From positions 88,236,021 to 88,300,020 of the forward strand of contig CM041297.1 of assembly GCA_023052935.1 (NCBI GenBank): a stretch of 64,000 bases of DNA. The letters run 5' to 3'. The position numbers were made by a program, and so were the translations under genes. Position 1 is the first letter of the stretch. Each line of letters opens with the position of its first letter. The DNA comes from Piezodorus guildinii. Taxonomy: Eukaryota; Arthropoda; Insecta; Hemiptera; Pentatomidae. Positions 59,915-64,000 of the stretch are shown here, in pieces. The notes beneath the pieces are model-generated. The model saw only the letters and a list, made by a program, of their open reading frames with translations. It did no database searches and was not told the DNA's origin.

Positions 59915-60105
59915 AGTTCGTGCTTGGCCCCCGATCGGGGCGCCCTTGATTGTTCTACTTTGATGAGTGGTGAACAATTAAAAACTAACAGAGAAACACG
60001 AAATTTACCACTTAAAACATAGAATAAGTTATAAAAATCCTAGTAAAAAATATATCACTTTTATAACCTTATATCACCAAAAACAGCTGTGCCTGAATAA
60101 ATAAA

Positions 60106-61046
60106 TAAACATGGTATAACAAGTCTTTCTAAAGGATTAATACAGAGTGAAAAAAGGAAATACTAAATAAAATGTAAAGAAACTACTATTAATGTAAATG
60201 ATATTTAATAAAAAAATGAAATGAGAGTAAGAAAACTTTTGTGATTACATGCAGAATAATTACTATACAAAAAGCTAATAGATTAATAATAAAACAGCAC
60301 AACTAATGACACACTAGTACTCCAGATAGATCTTGATTACTCACATAAAAATATAAAGTTGAAACCAAACATTTCTTTTTATCGAAGTTCTGGCCTTTTA
60401 AAAGTGATTTTAGGTAATGTCATCTATAAGATACCATAAATATTTATGTCATTTTAAAATTGTAACTAAATTAATAATCTTAATATTATGCTATGATAAC
60501 ATACCATTACTTGAGATCACAAAGGTATAATCAGGGCCCCTTATAATCAAACTTTACCATTTAGATAGATAAGCATCTAAAGAAATATCTAATTATGAAG
60601 TTAACTACAAGATGTGAATGAATAATAAATCTAATATGATAAATAGCACCTTATGATAACATAAAATATGACAGACTATAAAATAAAACTAATTAATATG
60701 GAGAAAATTGTTGAGGATGCATTCATCAAGAAAACACACTAAGATAAACTTATTTTATGTTTTTTTCTAATAAGATGGACTTATTTTATTTGTCTTATTA
60801 GTATGTTTTTCTTCCCCTCAACCAACTTATCCACCATATATTCTCAACGGTCAACAATAACTCCATCATTACAAAACTAATTAAAATTATTCTATACTTA
60901 ATTTTAACTCCAACACTAAATATAGTAAAATTATTTTATAGATATGTATAAACATATATTTATTGATAAATGTACTTTATCAACAACATGAGTCAGGGGT
61001 CTCCAGATACTTTAGTTTTGATGTAATAATGACACTATTCACAACC
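60106..61046. other. Non-coding stretch, weak foldback at 60708-60834
   Basis: AT-rich. At 60708-60757 and 60779-60834 imperfect inverted arms share TTGAGG, AAGAAAA-type and AATAAG-type words. No MyD88 exon was found here. Confidence 0.4.
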
Positions 61047-61322
61047 AGATTCACCTGTGGTGTAGTGGCTAGCATAACAGCCTTCTATGTCGCGGGTTCA
61101 AACCTGGCAGGTGAGCCTAAGATTTTTATGGTAGTAAAAAATTGAAGGTTATGCTGTCCTATAAGGGGGGATGTAAAATGGTAGTCCCCTGCCTATGCTA
61201 CAGACATTTCAGCTACACATTAAAGACCTAATAAAACCTGGATAGGCAAAATTTAGGGCTTCCACTGTAGCATCATTCGATTAGCCACAGTAGCATAAAA
61301 GTGGAATTAAATGAATAGACAA
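61047..61322 (+). mobile_element. tRNA-derived SINE family A, copy 6, full length with TSD
   Basis: A perfect 13-bp duplication, ACTATTCACAACC, lies at 61034-61046 and 61323-61335. The head has GTAGTGGCTAGCATAACAG (A-box region) and GGGTTCAAACCTGG (B box). The body has TGGATAGGCAAAATTTAGG and the tail AATGAATAGACAA. It is the best-preserved tRNA-like head of the family. Confidence 0.92.
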
Positions 61323-61335
61323 ACTATTCACAACC

Positions 61336-62151
61336 TTATTAGTATGTGAAAGTTTGAACATGAGTCACGGCCAGTCAGAACAAATAAAATGTAGTAACTA
61401 TCAGAGAGTGTCTTAAAACCAGTGTAACTTCCAGAATTATACATGCTCTACTTCATGTTTCCAGTTTTATTTGAAACGATCTTCAGAGCCTTCCTTGATG
61501 TGATCGGTTAGAGTTGGTGAATTTAGATAAAATGCAAGAAAATTAGGTACTGATAGAATTCCACCTGCTATATATCATTCCACACATTTATTCACTATTT
61601 CACACCCCTAGTTGATGATCTCATGATCACACTATGATCCATTTTGTGTTGAGTGATTGTCAGTGAGATCAGTTAAAAACAGTGACATGGACAATTACTC
61701 TAAACCAAAAACTGAAATGGAGAAATTGGAGTACATTTCATTTCATGTACATCCATGAAGATTGTATATGGCATGGGACATTTGTAAGATCTAATGTATA
61801 AGTACCATTTTTAAAAATAATAAGATGTTGCTCATAATCATATAGAAGGACAAAATGTATTGTATTGATTTTTTTTTATAAATTATATGTTTATCAGCAC
61901 AGATATTAAAAACTGGTTGTTCTTGGAAATCACAATATAATAGTACTAAAAAAACTATAAAGCAGAGAAAGAGTAGAATTTTTGAACATGTTCATTAGAC
62001 TTTCTTTAAAGTTTAACAACCTTATTATTGACAATTAATCAGTTTTGAGGTTTCACTTAAACAATTAAGACAAAAACATCATGCCAGCCCTTAGAGATAA
62101 GTATATTAATTAAATCATTAAAAAAAAAAAAATTGAAATAATAAAGGTAAA
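61336..62151. other. Non-coding stretch, nothing recognised
   Basis: AT-rich without paired repeats or exon-like sequence. Confidence 0.4.
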
Positions 62152-62162
62152 ATATCAACATG

Positions 62163-63659
62163 GGGGACTTTAGGAAGAGGGTCATGGAACTGATGATGGG
62201 CATTTGGCTGGAGGAGAGTTTCCAGATGAGTGGAGGACTGCAATTATACACCCTTGGCACAAGAAAGGTCCAAAAACAGACGTCAACAAGTACAGGGGAT
62301 ATCCCTGCTGTCCGTAAGTTACAAGACTATTCTAGGGCTCTCTTGAATAGGTTAAATCCGCAGGTGGATCCGAAGATTAGGGAATATCAGGAGGGTTTCG
62401 GAAAGGAAGGTCATGCTAGGAACAAATTCTGAGTCTGAAACTACTACTAAATTACTACAACTCTAGGGCGAACAAGAATCTTTATATCTCCTTCGTGGAC
62501 TTTAATAAGGCCTACGATTCTGTGGATAGGGAAGTTTTACTGAGGATTCTGGAAGAATATGGAGTGGACGGAAAGACAAGAAGGTTGATTGAGCAAACAC
62601 TGACGAACACGATCTTGAAGGTGAAATTCCAAGGAGTCGTCAGTGGACCCTTTCTGGTCAGGACGGGACTCAGGCAAGGGGATTGTCTGTCACCGGTGCT
62701 GTTCAATGTAGTGCTGGATAAGGTAATGAAGGACTTATGGGTCAAAAATAGCGCGGGGGAAAAATTGGGGAGCAAAAAGAATAACGTCAGAGTAAGTTGT
62801 CTGGCATATGCTGATGATCTGGCCCTCGTGGCAGAATCTACGGATGAAGCAGTAGAGCAGCTAAATACCCTAAAAGAAATCGCTGAAAGGGTCGGTTTGC
62901 AGATATCTTTTGAAAAGACAGAGTTGATGACTACTGATCGAAACTTTCAGGAAAAAACATTTAAAACAAAGTATGGATAAATCAGGGTCACCAATAGCTT
63001 CAGATATCTGGGGGAAATTAATTGTAATAATGGTTCCGAGAGAAAGGGTATGGAGGAGAGGCTGGTCAAAATGGAAAGACTCAGCTTTGCACCAGTAGCC
63101 TATACTGTAAAAAAGCTCTTTCAATAAGAGCGAAAATAAGGACTATAACACCGTTGTCAATCCGGTTATTATGTATGGAATGGAGACCACTTCTCTTTGT
63201 AGTTAAGGAAACTTTTGGGAATTGAATTGGGAGAAGATCTTAAGGAAGATTTATGGGCTAGTTAAGTTACCAGAGGGATATAGGCTGTGTGAGAACTTTG
63301 TAAAGAAATGGATGACCTGGAAACGGACATTAGGTTAAGGAGGCTGGTTTCTACGGGCATATGGTAAGGATGAGCCCAAACAGAATAAATAAAGAAATCT
63401 TTGAAAAAATGTGGGGATATAAAGGGGAGGATACATTCAGCAGATGAGGAAAGAGACAGTGAGGTTGGGAATCTCAACACAGGATTGTGTCAATAGAGAT
63501 GATATAGGGAGAAATTAGGTAAGATAAAGGTCCTTGTGGGTGCCAAAGAGGTGAGAAAGGGGAGAGTATGGAGCGAGGAACAGAGAAGAGTCCAGTCTGA
63601 GAGAATGAAGAAGAGGTGAGAAGAGAGGAAGAAAGTGGAACAAAAAAAAAAATAAATAT
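62163..63659 (+). mobile_element. 5'-truncated RTE-like non-LTR retrotransposon with TSD and poly(A)
   Basis: An 11-bp duplication, ATATCAACATG, at 62152-62162 and 63660-63670 bounds a 1497-bp insertion ending in an A run. Frames broken by several shifts give FPDEWRTAIIHPWHKKGPKT, VNKYRG, SRALLNRLNPQVDPKIREYQ, then the open core and a tail with RLRRL, YGHMVRMSPNRINKEIFEKM and a basic end (RMKKRWEERKK). The endonuclease half is absent. It is a dead copy. Confidence 0.88.
62495..62980 (+). pseudogene. Reverse transcriptase core of the RTE-like copy
   Basis: It is the longest open part of the truncated element: MDFNKAYDSVDREVLL-type block A (catalytic Asp), then GVVSGPFLVRTGLRQGDCLS, PVLFNVVLDKV, LAYADDLALVAE (catalytic Asp pair) and LQISFEKTELMTT. 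It has no proper start or end, since the adjoining parts lie in other frames. Confidence 0.9.
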
Positions 63660-63670
63660 ATATCAACATG

Positions 63671-63945
63671 AAGAGATAAACCAAACCAAAAACAGCAATA
63701 ACCTCTGGCAATGTCAGAGATTATAACAAGAATTAAATAATAGAAGAAAAAGAACAAACTTAACCACTGACTAGTTAATATACTACTTACTATATAAAAG
63801 AAGAATAAATGGAACAATCAAATTTCCAAGAAATGGAAAGTAAGATTTCAGAATAGATGTTTAAATTATTTTCATAAAGAACACTAAGAAACAAATAACA
63901 TTATTACAAGAAAGATAGAGGAAACATATAACAAATTAAATCACA

Positions 63946-63976
<31 letters not shown>

Positions 63977-64000
63977 GATTATATTCTCTAATCCTGATAA
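63671..64000. other. Window end, AT-rich with a TA tract
   Basis: Only a TA run at about 63945-63976 was noted. Confidence 0.6.

Larger units (their letters stand above)
55469..60091 (-). mobile_element. Intact Jockey-type non-LTR retrotransposon with 14-bp TSD
   Basis: Perfect direct repeats CCTGAATAAATAAA at 55455-55468 and 60092-60105 bound a 4623-bp insertion. On the - strand: 5' UTR (60091-59915) starting CACAGCTGTTTTTGG, ORF1 with three zinc knuckles, ORF2 with endonuclease and reverse transcriptase, then a 3' UTR with 18-20-bp repeats (55677-55810) and an end built of TTTTTA units. Both ORFs are uninterrupted. It lies upstream (in MyD88 sense) of the last death-domain exon, in the same direction. 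Intact ORFs and a perfect duplication indicate a recent insertion. Confidence 0.93.

Noticed and set aside
59915..59977. ORF1 start at 59977
   Set aside because: The first codon there is TTG. The first ATG is at 59914, giving 378 residues, which suits a eukaryotic start.

Overview
The window is eukaryotic, almost certainly insect nuclear DNA. It is strongly AT-rich, with short GT-AG exons, large introns and many transposon remnants. Two conserved genes anchor it. One is a sarco/endoplasmic-reticulum calcium pump (SERCA) on the + strand. The other is the Toll-pathway adaptor MyD88 on the - strand, with an insect-type TIR domain. The two genes converge, with 16.9 kb between their stop codons. 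The species cannot be named from sequence alone. A hemipteran-like genome is a guess from the repeat content.

Region by region: 1-5856 is mostly repeat-bearing DNA upstream of the first SERCA exon that I can place, and the exon carrying the start codon was not found. SERCA coding exons run from an 18-nt microexon at 5857 to a stop at 29721. A 14.2-kb intron (5875-20089) holds SINEs, a hAT-like element, a foldback element and a dispersed repeat. The pump is otherwise well preserved, but three exons each lack one base. Two of the losses are in C runs, which looks like consensus error more than gene decay. The long hydrophobic C-terminus is encoded directly. A splice donor inside the last exon, plus a distal candidate exon at 42256-42284, could give the short C-terminal isoform known in arthropods. 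From 29722 to 46648 there is the SERCA 3' UTR, a long intergenic stretch, a tRNA-like sequence, and a 1.34-kb inverted-repeat element with an iterated motif.

MyD88 occupies 46649-54581 on the - strand. Six exons encode the C-terminal part of a death domain, a linker, a TIR domain and a 113-residue tail. Its N-terminal exon(s) were not found. Its introns contain an RTE-like remnant, two direct copies of a Helentron-like non-autonomous element on either side of one TIR exon, a foldback element, and long TA tracts.

The last 9 kb are mobile DNA. An apparently intact 4.6-kb Jockey-type non-LTR retrotransposon (55469-60091, - strand) has both ORFs open and a perfect 14-bp target-site duplication. 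A 5'-truncated SINE adjoins it, another SINE lies at 61 kb, and a 5'-truncated RTE-like element with an 11-bp duplication lies at 62-63.7 kb. There are two tRNA-derived SINE families. Two foldback elements carry a motif matching the core of the small, stem-III-less hammerhead ribozymes reported from Penelope-like elements. I regard that motif, the Jockey copy and the candidate SERCA alternative exon as the observations most worth following up.
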